Made by a program: the position numbers and the translations under genes. From positions 62,001 to 126,000 of the forward strand of contig NZ_CACVCE010000002.1 in assembly GCF_902729445.1 (NCBI RefSeq): a DNA stretch of 64,000 bases. Direction: 5' to 3'. The stretch comes from Magnetospirillum sp902729445 (lineage in GTDB: Bacteria > Pseudomonadota > Alphaproteobacteria > Rhodospirillales > Magnetospirillaceae). Under the pieces are notes generated by a model. That model did not search any database. It was not told the DNA's origin and saw nothing but the letters and a program-made list of their open reading frames with translations. This document shows, in pieces, positions 41,849 through 50,423 of the stretch (the stretch's first letter is position 1; each line of letters starts with the position of its first letter).

Positions 41849-42987
41849 GATGCGTCGCTGGCTTTCATGTCGCGGAAACGTCCATAGGTCCAATGGGCGG
41901 CGCAGGCGCCCTCGGCCGAGACCATGCAGCTGCCCATGGGGTTTTCCGGGGTGCACACGGTGCCGAACAGCTTGCAGTCGGTCGGCTTCTTGACGCCGCG
42001 CAAGATGGCGCCGCATTCGCAGGCCTTGTTGTCGGCGACGCTGTCGGCCGGCACGTCCCAGTGACGCTCGGCGTCGAAGGCGGCGAAGGCTTCCTTGATG
42101 CGAAGGCCCGAATAGGGCACCAGCCCCAGGCCGCGCCATTCGAAGCTTTTGCGCAACTCGAACATCTCGGCCACCAGGGCCTTGGCCTTGGGGTTGCCGT
42201 CGCGGGTGACGGCGCGGGCGAACTCGTTTTCGACCTCGAAGCGGCCCTGGTTGATCTGGGCCACCAGCATGCGCACCGCCTGCAGCACGTCCAACGGCTC
42301 GAAGCCGGCGATCACCACCGGGCGCTGATATTCCTCGGCGAAATATTCGTAAGGGGCCGAGCCGATGATGGTCGAAACATGGGCCGGGCCGATGAAGGCG
42401 TCCAGTTGCACGGTGCCCAGCTCGCGCACCTCGGGGCTGTCCAGGATCTGGGTGATGGCCGAGGGCGTCAGTACGTGGTTGCAGAACACGAAGAAATTGG
42501 AAAGCCCAAGGGCGGCGGCCTGCTTGATCGCAACGGCGGTGGGCGGCGTGGTGGTCTCGAAGCCGATGGCGAAGAACACCACGCTTCGATCGGGATTGTC
42601 GGCGGCCAGCTTGACGGCGTCCAGGGTCGAATAGACCATGCGGATGTCACAGCCTTCGGCCTTGACCTTCAACAGCGACAGGCGCTTCGAGCCCGGGACC
42701 CGCAGCATGTCGCCATAGGTGCACAAGATCACGCCCGGCTGGCGGGCCAGCCAGATGGCGGCGTCGATGCGGCCCACCGGCAGCACGCAGACCGGGCAGC
42801 CGGGACCGTGGATCATGCGGACATTGGCCGGCAGCAGATCTTCCAGGCCATAGCGGCTGATGGCGTGGGTGTGGCCGCCGCAGAATTCCATGATGTGGTA
42901 GGTGCGCGCCGGATCGGCCTCGGCGCGGATGGCGGCCGCCAGGCGTCCTGCTGCGTCGCCGTCCCTGAACTCGTCGATATATTTCAT
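41845..42987 (-). CDS. hypD: hydrogenase maturation protein HypD
   Basis: 380 residues, the scaffold on which Fe(CN)2CO is built with HypC. Conserved 'MEFCGGHTHAISRYG', 'IHGPGCPVCVLPVG' and the [4Fe-4S] ligands in the C-terminal Cys-rich part ('CECGAILRG', 'CKLFGTVCTPENPMGSC') are visible. It overlaps hypC and hypE by 4 bp each, so all three are coupled. Confidence 0.97.
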   Translation of the reverse strand: MKYIDEFRDGDAAGRLAAAIRAEADPARTYHIMEFCGGHTHAISRYGLEDLLPANVRMIHGPGCPVCVLPVGRIDAAIWLARQPGVILCTYGDMLRVPGSKRLSLLKVKAEGCDIRMVYSTLDAVKLAADNPDRSVVFFAIGFETTTPPTAVAIKQAAALGLSNFFVFCNHVLTPSAITQILDSPEVRELGTVQLDAFIGPAHVSTIIGSAPYEYFAEEYQRPVVIAGFEPLDVLQAVRMLVAQINQGRFEVENEFARAVTRDGNPKAKALVAEMFELRKSFEWRGLGLVPYSGLRIKEAFAAFDAERHWDVPADSVADNKACECGAILRGVKKPTDCKLFGTVCTPENPMGSCMVSAEGACAAHWTYGRFRDMKASDAS

Positions 42988-43214
42988 GCGGTCGCGCCCG
43001 CTTCCTGCATCTCGGCCCACAGCGCCAGGGTCTTCTCGGCCTCGGCGGGATCGACCTTGGTCAGGGCATAGCCGACATGGACGATGACATAGTCGCCTAC
43101 CGCCACGCCATCGACCAGGGCCAGCGACACCGCCTTGGTGACGCCGCCCAGATCGACCTTGGCCTGGTCGCCGTCCAGCAATTCGGTCACCAGCGAGGGA
43201 AGGGCCAGACACAT
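42984..43214 (-). CDS. hypC: hydrogenase maturation chaperone HypC
   Basis: 76 residues starting MCLALPS; Cys2 after Met removal is the iron-carrying residue. 'VAVGDYVIVHVGYALTKVDP' completes the OB-fold signature. It shuttles the iron-diatomic complex from HypD to the large-subunit precursor. A paralogue (hupF) lies at 46728. An upstream start at 43307 would read into hypF and is not used. Confidence 0.95.
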   Translation of the reverse strand: MCLALPSLVTELLDGDQAKVDLGGVTKAVSLALVDGVAVGDYVIVHVGYALTKVDPAEAEKTLALWAEMQEAGATA

Positions 43215-43218
43215 GCGC

Positions 43219-44313
43219 TTACATCTCCCGAAGGGCGGCGATCCACGCCTGGCCCAATGACAAACCGGCATCGCCCGGAGACGCCTGGGTGGCGGCCAAC
43301 GGGACAAGGCCGCGCCGTTCCAGCTCGGGCACCAGGCCTGCCGTCAGCACGCGGTTGAAGAAACAGCCGCCGCCCAGGGCCACCGTGCGACAGCCGGTTG
43401 ATTCCGCCCCCCACACGCACCAATCGGCCAGGCCGGCGATCAAGGTTCCGTGGAACAGGTTGGCACCGTCCCTGGGCTCGGGGCAAGAGGCCAGCAGGTT
43501 CATCAAGGGCGCGAAGTCCAGCACGCCGCGTTCCAGAATCCAGCCCGAGGCCAGGATGGCCGGGTGATCGACCAGGGCTTCCAGCGCCATCGGCGCCTGG
43601 CCCTCGAATTCGGCGATGGGGTGGACGCCCAGAAGGCCGCAGGCGGCATCGAACAGCCGCCCGGCCGACGAGGTGATGGGCGCGTTCAGCCCCTTGTCCA
43701 GCACCATTCCCAGCCGGCTGGCGGCGGGAATGCCCTTCCAGCGCGAGGCGATCTCGTCGGTGCGACCCAGCTTGTGCAGCCAGGCGGCGGCCATGCGCCA
43801 GGGTTCGCGGGCGGCCTTGTCGCCGCCGGGTTGGGCGATGTGGGCCAGATGGCCCAGCCGGCGGAAATCGGCGCCTTCGCAATAGAGCAGCTCGCCGCCC
43901 CAGGCCTGGTTTTCCGGCCCCAGCCCGAAGCCGTCCAGCGACAGGCCCAGGATGGGGGCGGCGTGGCCATGCTCGGCGGCGATGGCGGCGGCATGGGCGT
44001 GGTGGTGCTGCACCGCCAGGGCCGGCAGGTCCAGCCCCTGGGCGAAGCGGGTGGAATGGAAGTCGGGATGCAGATCGTGGGCGACGCGGACCGGCTTGAC
44101 GCCCAGTTCGCGCACCATCGCCTCGGCCGAATGCTCGAAGGCGGCGATCGAGTCGGGCGTCCCCAGGTCGCCATGGACGGGCGACAGATAGGCGCGGTCC
44201 CCCTTGGTGACGCACACGGTGTTTTTCAGGAACGCGCCCACCGCCAGCACCGACGGCCCGGACCGGGGCAGGGCGATGGTGGCGGCGACGGCGGAAAAGG
44301 GTGGGGCGGTCAA
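43219..44313 (-). CDS. hypF: short HypF (carbamoyltransferase domain only)
   Basis: 364 residues against about 750 for full HypF. It contains the C-terminal Kae1-like carbamoyltransferase part: 'DLHPDFHSTRFA', 'AVQHHHAHAAAIAAEHG', 'LGLSLDGFGLG' and 'TVALGGGCFFNRVLT'. The acylphosphatase, zinc-finger and YrdC domains that make carbamoyl-AMP are missing. A shortened HypF is known in Ralstonia. The probable start is TTG at 44313, whose TTGA overlap with the hypB stop matches the coupling of neighbouring genes; an ATG at 44370 is the alternative. The missing steps may come from another HypF or a YrdC protein elsewhere. Confidence 0.88.
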   Translation of the reverse strand: MTAPPFSAVAATIALPRSGPSVLAVGAFLKNTVCVTKGDRAYLSPVHGDLGTPDSIAAFEHSAEAMVRELGVKPVRVAHDLHPDFHSTRFAQGLDLPALAVQHHHAHAAAIAAEHGHAAPILGLSLDGFGLGPENQAWGGELLYCEGADFRRLGHLAHIAQPGGDKAAREPWRMAAAWLHKLGRTDEIASRWKGIPAASRLGMVLDKGLNAPITSSAGRLFDAACGLLGVHPIAEFEGQAPMALEALVDHPAILASGWILERGVLDFAPLMNLLASCPEPRDGANLFHGTLIAGLADWCVWGAESTGCRTVALGGGCFFNRVLTAGLVPELERRGLVPLAATQASPGDAGLSLGQAWIAALREM

Positions 44314-45218
44314 GGCCTGGTCCCGGCCTTGGCGGCGGCTTGCTGGCCCTGGGTAATCCAGTCCAGCCACTGATCCATGCCCTGGCCATTCTTGGCCGAT
44401 ACCTGCAAGACGCCGATGTTCGGATTGACCCGCCTGGCATAGGCGATGGCGGCATCAACATCGAAATCCAGATGCGGCAGCAGGTCGGTCTTGGTCAGGA
44501 TCATCAGGTTGGCGGCGGCGAACATGTCGGGATACTTGATGGGCTTATCCTCGCCCTCGGTCACCGACAAGATGGCGACCTTGTGGGCCTCGCCCAAATC
44601 AAAGGCGGCCGGGCAGACCAGATTGCCGACATTTTCGATGAACAGCACCGACCGGTTGGCCGGGTCCAGCCGGATCAGCGCCTTGGCCACCATGTCGGCG
44701 TCCAGGTGACAGCCCTTGCCGGTATTGACCTGCACCGCCGGCGCCCCGGTGGCGCGGATGCGGTCGGCGTCGTTGCTGGTCTGCTGGTCGCCTTCGATCA
44801 CCGCGACCGGGAAGCGGCCGGCCAGGGCCTCGATGGTCTTGCACAAAAGCGTGGTCTTGCCCGAACCGGGGCTGGAGACCAGGTTCAAGGCGAAGATGCC
44901 GCGATTGGTCAGCCAGGCACGGTTGGCCCCGGCCAGGTCGTTGTTGCGGCCCAGGATGTCCTGCTCGATCTGGATGATGCGGCTTTGGCTTAAGCCCGGC
45001 ACATGCACGCCGGCGATGCCGGTGCCGAAATGCAGGTCGTCATGATGGTGGTGATGGTGGTCATGGTCATGATCATGGTCATGACCATGGTGGTGGTCGT
45101 GGTCGTGATCATGGCCGTGATGATGGTCATGGGGATGGGAATGATGGTGGTCGTGACCATGATGATGGTCGTGGGAATGTTCCAGCTTCGACTCGCCGCA
45201 GCCGCACACCGTGCACAT
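44310..45218 (-). CDS. hypB: hydrogenase nickel-insertion GTPase HypB
   Basis: 302 residues. The N-terminal 'CTVCGCGESK' is followed by a histidine-rich tract (residues 14-63, about 30 His alternating with Asp), typical of HypB proteins that store nickel. GTPase motifs: P-loop 'SSPGSGKTTLL', 'VIEGDQQTSNDADRIR', 'FIENVGNLVCPA' and 'LTKTDLLPH'. It delivers Ni to the large subunit with HypA. The start touches the hypA stop (TGATG). Confidence 0.97.
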   Translation of the reverse strand: MCTVCGCGESKLEHSHDHHHGHDHHHSHPHDHHHGHDHDHDHHHGHDHDHDHDHHHHHHDDLHFGTGIAGVHVPGLSQSRIIQIEQDILGRNNDLAGANRAWLTNRGIFALNLVSSPGSGKTTLLCKTIEALAGRFPVAVIEGDQQTSNDADRIRATGAPAVQVNTGKGCHLDADMVAKALIRLDPANRSVLFIENVGNLVCPAAFDLGEAHKVAILSVTEGEDKPIKYPDMFAAANLMILTKTDLLPHLDFDVDAAIAYARRVNPNIGVLQVSAKNGQGMDQWLDWITQGQQAAAKAGTRP

Positions 45219-45562
45219 CACTCGACCTCCAATTCCTTGATCCGCATGTCGGCGCCCTGGGTGACGCTGAGCGCGAAGCCGCCGCATTCGGGGCAGCCGT
45301 CGACCCGGGACGCCAGTTTGACACTCTTGGCGCAATCCAGACAAAAGCCTTCGCCCGGCACCCGGACGATTTCCAGCTTGGCCCCGGCCGCGACCGAAGA
45401 CCCCCGGGTGACGGCGTCGAAGCAGAACAGCATCGAGTCCGGATCGACCTGGGAAAGTTCGCCGATTTCCAGCCACACCGTCTTGACCTTGGTGAAGTGG
45501 TGGGCGGCTGCCTGCTCTTCCAGGATGCGGACAACGCCTTCGGTCAGGCTCATCTCGTGCAT
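45218..45562 (-). CDS. hypA: hydrogenase nickel metallochaperone HypA
   Basis: 114 residues. The N-terminal MHEMSLTEG gives the Ni ligand His2. The zinc site has the pairs 'CLDC' and 'CPEC' in 'GFCLDCAKSVKL' and 'GCPECGGFAL'. It works with HypB. Its start overlaps the hupK stop by one base. Confidence 0.97.
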   Translation of the reverse strand: MHEMSLTEGVVRILEEQAAAHHFTKVKTVWLEIGELSQVDPDSMLFCFDAVTRGSSVAAGAKLEIVRVPGEGFCLDCAKSVKLASRVDGCPECGGFALSVTQGADMRIKELEVE

Positions 45563-46728
45563 CAGGGGGCCTCCACGCTGACCTGGCAGGTCACGCACGG
45601 GTCAAGAGCCGCCACCAGCAGCCCCGCCCGGGCCGCCAGGTCGCCATCGGCCCTGATGCCGGTCAGGCCACGGGCCAGCGGGCCTGCGGGGTGGAAGTTC
45701 CATTCGGTCGGAGCCAGGATGCGATAAAGGCTCACGCGGCCCTCCGCCAGATGAACGCGATGCGCCAGCAATCCCCGCGCCGCCTGGGTGGCGGCCAGGC
45801 CCTGGCCCGAGCCCAACCGGGCGGTCCCGGCGGGTTCGGCTTTCAAATCCTGCACCAGCGACGCCATTTCATGCAAGGCTGCCGCAACGTCGACCAGCCG
45901 GGCGGTCAGCCGGGCCAGCAGGCCGGCGCCGTCGTGCCGCAGGATCGCCGCCACCAGCGGATGGGAATGGTTACGGGCCAGCGCGCCGGTTTCCAGGACC
46001 TGGCCCCGATAATCGGGGCGAGCCAGATAAAGGCCGTCCGGGTCGCCATCCAGCCGCTCGGCCAGATCGGGCGGGCCGTTCTCGGGCATGGCACGCAAAT
46101 CGGTGGCGCCGAAGGCCGCCTGGGCGCTGCTGACCACCTGGGCCAGCAAGCGGCCGGTTGCGGTGGGGGCCCGGGTCATCCAGGCCCGGAAGGTGTTGCG
46201 GTCCTTCAGCAGACCGGTGACCTGGCCGCCCAGGCAATGGGCGAAGGCGGCCTGGGCCTCGGCGATGTCGGCCAACAGGTGCGAGACGTCGGGGGCCAGC
46301 CGACCGCCGCCGGGGGAAAGCCAGTCGCCGTCGGGATAAAGGTGCTGCCTGACCGAGGGCAAGGTCCGCTTGAACTTGCGGGCGGTTTCCATGTCGGGCC
46401 GCTCGCCCATCAGCATCGGCCAGTCGCGGGCCAGCGCCATGCCGTGTTCGGCGACGGCCTCGGCAAGGACCAGGATGCGCCGGGCCGCGCGGGTGGCCGG
46501 CGAGGCGAGGTGGCCGCCGGCCCGTTCCATCGCTTCCAGGCCGGTCAGGGCCTGGGCGGTGCCGCACAGGGCGAACAGGGTCGGCAGGATGGTCAGCACC
46601 TCGGCCGGGCTTTTGCCGGCGAACATGGCGGCGGCCTTGACCAGCCGGGTCGAGCCGATCTCGACCGCGCGCACCGTTCCGTGCCCGACTTTCAGCGCCA
46701 CGGTGATGCCGGCCTCGGGAAAGCCCAT
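45562..46728 (-). CDS. hupK: HupK/HoxV-like hydrogenase assembly protein
   Basis: 388 residues, a paralogue of the NiFe large subunit used as an assembly scaffold. It keeps an L2-like C-terminus, 'LDPCVTCQVSVEAP' (DPC-x2-C), but without the final His and cleavable tail, and has no RICGVC motif near the N-terminus. 'LPTLFALCGTAQ' may be a remnant of L1. In related systems HupK/HoxV helps to transfer the Fe(CN)2CO unit with HupF/HoxL. Start and stop overlap hupF and hypA by one base each. Confidence 0.87.
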   Translation of the reverse strand: MGFPEAGITVALKVGHGTVRAVEIGSTRLVKAAAMFAGKSPAEVLTILPTLFALCGTAQALTGLEAMERAGGHLASPATRAARRILVLAEAVAEHGMALARDWPMLMGERPDMETARKFKRTLPSVRQHLYPDGDWLSPGGGRLAPDVSHLLADIAEAQAAFAHCLGGQVTGLLKDRNTFRAWMTRAPTATGRLLAQVVSSAQAAFGATDLRAMPENGPPDLAERLDGDPDGLYLARPDYRGQVLETGALARNHSHPLVAAILRHDGAGLLARLTARLVDVAAALHEMASLVQDLKAEPAGTARLGSGQGLAATQAARGLLAHRVHLAEGRVSLYRILAPTEWNFHPAGPLARGLTGIRADGDLAARAGLLVAALDPCVTCQVSVEAP

Positions 46729-46961
46729 CAGGCCAGGCCGTCGGCCAATACGCCGGACAGGTATTCCAGGGTCGCCAGCGCGGTTTCCGGCGGCACCTTT
46801 TCCGCGGCGAAATTGCCCCCGGCCCCCAGGATGACGTAGTCGCCCACCGAGGCTTCTTCCTCCAGCAGCATCAGGCTGGTCTGGCGCTCGCGTCCGAACG
46901 CCTCGACCGTCGCGGTCTGGCCGTCGATGGCGACGATGCGGGAGGGCACGGCCATGCACAT
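46728..46961 (-). CDS. hupF: HypC-family chaperone HupF/HoxL
   Basis: 77 residues beginning MCMAVPSR, with 'ASVGDYVILGAGGNFAAEKV', so it is a second HypC paralogue. Cys2 is the expected iron ligand. HupF-type proteins protect or deliver the active-site iron unit, notably under oxic conditions. It sits between hupD and hupK with a one-base overlap to the latter. Confidence 0.92.
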   Translation of the reverse strand: MCMAVPSRIVAIDGQTATVEAFGRERQTSLMLLEEEASVGDYVILGAGGNFAAEKVPPETALATLEYLSGVLADGLA

Positions 46962-46967
46962 GGCGGG

Positions 46968-47456
46968 TTACGCCGCCGCCTTGGCGTGGACGGTGACGCC
47001 GAAATCGACCAGTTCGGCGACCAGACGCTCGATCACCTGGGGCAGCACGGCGGCCACTTTGGGGGTCAGTTCCATGGCGGTGTCGAAGCTGGCGGGCTGC
47101 ACGCCGACCAGCACCACCTTCTTGGGGGCGATGCCTTGGAACACGCAGGCCGCCAGCACGTCGGACAAGCCGACCTGATGGGGCGAAATGCGGGTCTTGA
47201 ACCAGGCATTGATTTCTTCATCGGCGATGCGGGTGATGTCGCCGGGCTGCTTGCCCGGGCTGCGCATGCTGTCGGCGATCAGCAAAAGGTCGGCATCGGC
47301 GATGCGGTCCAGGCAATCCATGCCCGAGGTGCCGCCGTCGATCACTTCGACCCAGTCGGGCAAGGCATAAAGCTTGTCCAGTTCGGTGACGGCATAGACC
47401 CCGACCCCTTCGTCGGACATCAAGATATTGCCGACCCCCAGAACCACGACACGCAT
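46968..47456 (-). CDS. hupD: hydrogenase maturation endopeptidase
   Basis: 162 residues. It cuts the C-terminal tail from the large subunit after nickel insertion. The metal-binding residues lie in 'VLGVGNILMSDEGVGVY' (Glu16), 'LLIADSMRS' (Asp) and 'ISPHQVGLSDVLA' (His). It follows hybC, its substrate gene, after a terminator-like hairpin. Confidence 0.95.
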   Translation of the reverse strand: MRVVVLGVGNILMSDEGVGVYAVTELDKLYALPDWVEVIDGGTSGMDCLDRIADADLLLIADSMRSPGKQPGDITRIADEEINAWFKTRISPHQVGLSDVLAACVFQGIAPKKVVLVGVQPASFDTAMELTPKVAAVLPQVIERLVAELVDFGVTVHAKAAA

Positions 47457-47468
47457 GGACGATTCTCC

Positions 47469-47501
47469 AAAAAAAGCCCGGCCGCCGGATGGCGACCGGG
47501 C
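47469..47501 (-). terminator. rho-independent terminator after hybC
   Basis: On the minus strand GCCCGGTCGCC, an ATCC loop and GGCGGCCGGGC form a stem followed by seven T residues. It lies between hybC and hupD and may set structural genes above maturation genes in expression. Confidence 0.8.
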
Positions 47502-47513
47502 CAGCCTATCACA

Positions 47514-49220
47514 TTACAAAGCCTTGACCTGGACGATCTCGCGCTTCTCGTCGTCGTGGACGTGAACCGCGCAGGCCAGGCAGGGGTCGAACGAGTGGAC
47601 GGTGCGCAGCACTTCCAGCGGCAGTTCGGCATCGGCGATGGGATTGTCCATCAGCGAGGCTTCATACGGACCGATGGCGTCGTTCTCGTCGCGCGGGCCG
47701 GCGTTCCAGGTCGAGGGCACCACGCACTGGTAATTGGCGATCTTGCCGTCCTTGATGACGGTCCAGTGCGACAACAGGCCGCGCGGCGCTTCGTGCATGC
47801 CGAAGCCGCGAACCTCGCCCTTGGGGAAGGTCGGCTTGTTGAAGGTGGTGGTGTCGCCCTTGCCGATGTTTTCCAGCAGCATCGACCAGTTCTGGGCCAG
47901 CACCTCGCACATGACGCCCGAGCGGATGGCGCGCGCCGCATGGCGGCCCACCGTCGAGTGCAGGATTTCCGGGCCGACCTTGGCGCCCAGCAGGCCGCCG
48001 ACGCGGTCCAGCATCTGGGTGGCGTAGGTGACGGTCGGCTGGTGGCCGGCGGCCAGGCCGCACAGCACGTTGGCCAGCGGGCCGACCTGGGCGCGCTTGC
48101 CGTAGAAGGTCGGAGCCTTCAGCCAGCTGTACTTCCCTTCGTCCTGGAAGTCGGTGTATTTGGGCTTGGTCTCGCCGACATAGGGGTGCAGCGGGCCGGG
48201 CTTCGAATACTCGTACCAGGCATGCTTCACCGATTCCTCGACGCCGCCCATCAGGTAGTCGTCGCCGAACTTGGTGAAGGGCTTGTACTGCTTCAGGTCG
48301 CCGCCCGGGACGTGGCCGCCCGGCACCATGAACTGGGTGCCCTTGGAATCGGTCGGGAAGTCGGGGCTGGAGATATAGTTGGTGACGCCGGCACCGTACT
48401 TGGTCCAGTCGGCGTAGAAGGCGCCGATGGCGGCGACGTCGGGCAGATAGACCTTGCGGGTGAACTCGGCCAGCGCGTCGATATGTTCCTTGACCGCCAG
48501 CAGGCGCTCGATGGTCAGGTTCGACTGGCTGTTGGTGTCGATCGGGTTGGCGACGCCGCCGACCGCCAGGTTCTGGATGTGCGGCGACTTCGAGCCCAGG
48601 ATGGTGACGATCTTGTTGGCGTGACGCTGGGCTTCCAGCGCCTGCAGATAGTGGGCGACCGCCAGCAGGTTGACCTCGGGCGACAGCTTCATCGCCGGGT
48701 GGCCCCAATAGCCGTTGGCGAACGGACCCAACTGACCGGACCCCACGAAGCTCTTCAGCTTCTCCAGGGTCTGGGTCATGACGTGCTTGGAATTCATCGG
48801 CCAGTCGGACAAGGATTCCGCCAACTGGCTGGTCTTGAGCGGATCGGCCTTCAGGGCCGACACCACATCGACGAAATCCAGCGCCGACAGATGGTAGAAG
48901 TGGACGATGTGATCGTGCAGGGCATGGGCCGAGGCGATCATGTTGCGGATGAACTGGGCGTTGACCGGCACTTCCAGGTTCAGCGCGTTCTCGACGGCGC
49001 GAACCGACGTGATGGCGTGGACCGTGGTGCAGACGCCGCAGATGCGCTGGGTGATGGCCCAGGCATCGCGGGGGTCGCGGCCGAGCAGGATCAGCTCGAC
49101 GCCGCGCCACATCTGGCCGGACGACCACGCCTTGGTGACCTTGCCGCCATCGACTTCGACGTCGATGCGCAGGTGGCCTTCGATCCGGGTGATGGGGTCG
49201 ATGGTGATACGCTTGGACAA
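47514..49220 (-). CDS. hybC: [NiFe] hydrogenase large subunit, Hyb (group 1c-like) type
   Basis: 568 residues. The active-site ligands are Cys61 and Cys64 in 'RICGVCTTVHA' and Cys547 and Cys550 in 'DPCLACAVHV'. A 15-residue tail after His553 is expected to be removed by HupD. The N-terminus 'RITIDPITRIEGHLRI' is standard. The gene order O-A-B-C with a HybA ferredoxin and HybB membrane protein places it with E. coli hydrogenase-2-like, quinone-linked enzymes. It faces the periplasm by co-export with HybO. Confidence 0.97.
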   Translation of the reverse strand: MSKRITIDPITRIEGHLRIDVEVDGGKVTKAWSSGQMWRGVELILLGRDPRDAWAITQRICGVCTTVHAITSVRAVENALNLEVPVNAQFIRNMIASAHALHDHIVHFYHLSALDFVDVVSALKADPLKTSQLAESLSDWPMNSKHVMTQTLEKLKSFVGSGQLGPFANGYWGHPAMKLSPEVNLLAVAHYLQALEAQRHANKIVTILGSKSPHIQNLAVGGVANPIDTNSQSNLTIERLLAVKEHIDALAEFTRKVYLPDVAAIGAFYADWTKYGAGVTNYISSPDFPTDSKGTQFMVPGGHVPGGDLKQYKPFTKFGDDYLMGGVEESVKHAWYEYSKPGPLHPYVGETKPKYTDFQDEGKYSWLKAPTFYGKRAQVGPLANVLCGLAAGHQPTVTYATQMLDRVGGLLGAKVGPEILHSTVGRHAARAIRSGVMCEVLAQNWSMLLENIGKGDTTTFNKPTFPKGEVRGFGMHEAPRGLLSHWTVIKDGKIANYQCVVPSTWNAGPRDENDAIGPYEASLMDNPIADAELPLEVLRTVHSFDPCLACAVHVHDDEKREIVQVKAL

Positions 49221-49232
49221 GGCAGTGGCTCC

Positions 49233-50417
49233 TTACTTTTCGTGGGCCGCGGCCAGTTCGGCCGGCGTCAGCTTGTGGGTGTAGAAGACCGGGAACTTCC
49301 GGACGAACACGACATAGAGAAGAATTTCGGTGGCGATGATGCCGATGGTCACCAGCAATTCCTGCACGCTGGGGAAGTAGCTCCACCCCGCCCCGGTCTG
49401 ATAGGCGACCAGGAAGGCATCCAGGCGATAGAGCGCGCCGGCCAGCAGCAAGCAGCAGGCGCCGATCCACAGGCCCTTCTTGGACGTGCGGTTCTCTTCC
49501 TTGGCGAACAGGACGACCGGAGTGGCGAACAGCGCGATCTCGATCCAGAACATCAGGCTGCGGATGCCCGAGGTGAACAGATCGGCGATGGCGCCGCGCA
49601 CCACGATGTCGCCGAAGCGGATCACCAGATAGGCGACCATCATGCCCTGGATGATGCGGGCCAGCTTGGCCAGCTGCGGCATCTCGTGACGCACCGAGCG
49701 GTTGAAGGCGCTCGACCCCAGCAGGGCCTCGAACACCACGATGGAAAAGCCCATGGTGATGGCCGACGCCAGGAACAAGAGCGGCAGGATCGGGGTCTGC
49801 CACAGGGGGTGGATCTGATAGCCCATCACCACCAGCAAAGTGCCGAGCGAGCTTTGGTGCATGCTGGGCAGCAGCACGCCCAGGGCCACGAAGACGAACA
49901 GGATCTTTTCCAGCTTCTTCTTCGAGTCCTTGAGACCCAGTTTCGACAGGATGGCCGGCGAGAACTCGATCCACAGCACGACGATGTAGGCCATCACGCA
50001 CAGCGCGACCTCGAACATCACCGAGCCGGAATTCCAGTAGCTGGGCACCAGGATGTGCCAGGCGTTCCACCAGCGGCCCAGATCGAAGATGATCGAGATA
50101 CCGCCCAGGGTGTAGCCGAAGGCCGAGGCCAGCAGGGCCGGGCGGACCATCGGGTGGTACTCGCCCTTGTTGAGGACATAGCAAAGGATCGCCATGGCAT
50201 AGCCGCCGCAGGCAAACGCCGTGCCGATGACCACGTCGTAGACGATCCAGATGCCCCACGGATAGCCGTTGTTCAGGTTGGTGACCGAGCCCAGGCCCAG
50301 GACCATTCGCTTGGCCAGGATGACGGCGGCGATCAAGGCCAGGATGGCGCAGATCACCGTGGTCTTGCTGAACAGGCTGCCACCCAGGGGCTCGTGCTCG
50401 TTATGGAATTTCGCCAT
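49233..50417 (-). CDS. hybB: HybB, NrfD-family membrane subunit of the hydrogenase
   Basis: 394 residues with about ten membrane helices. 'NNGYPWGIWIVYDVVIGTAF' near residue 45 and 'HQSSLGTLLVVMGYQIHPLW' in the middle are typical of NrfD/HybB proteins, which bind quinone without heme. It connects HybA to the quinone pool; in E. coli the link is reversible and uses menaquinone. No cytochrome b (HupC/HyaC) gene is seen. Confidence 0.94.
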   Translation of the reverse strand: MAKFHNEHEPLGGSLFSKTTVICAILALIAAVILAKRMVLGLGSVTNLNNGYPWGIWIVYDVVIGTAFACGGYAMAILCYVLNKGEYHPMVRPALLASAFGYTLGGISIIFDLGRWWNAWHILVPSYWNSGSVMFEVALCVMAYIVVLWIEFSPAILSKLGLKDSKKKLEKILFVFVALGVLLPSMHQSSLGTLLVVMGYQIHPLWQTPILPLLFLASAITMGFSIVVFEALLGSSAFNRSVRHEMPQLAKLARIIQGMMVAYLVIRFGDIVVRGAIADLFTSGIRSLMFWIEIALFATPVVLFAKEENRTSKKGLWIGACCLLLAGALYRLDAFLVAYQTGAGWSYFPSVQELLVTIGIIATEILLYVVFVRKFPVFYTHKLTPAELAAAHEK

Positions 50418-50423
50418 GGTGGC

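Noticed and set aside
45003..45581. Val/Met-rich frame that looks like a membrane peptide
   Set aside because: It is the complement of the His/Asp-rich nickel tract of HypB.
47662..50259. 865-codon frame on the minus strand overlapping hybB and hybC
   Set aside because: Alternate frame of real genes with Arg/Gly/Pro-rich composition and no domain.
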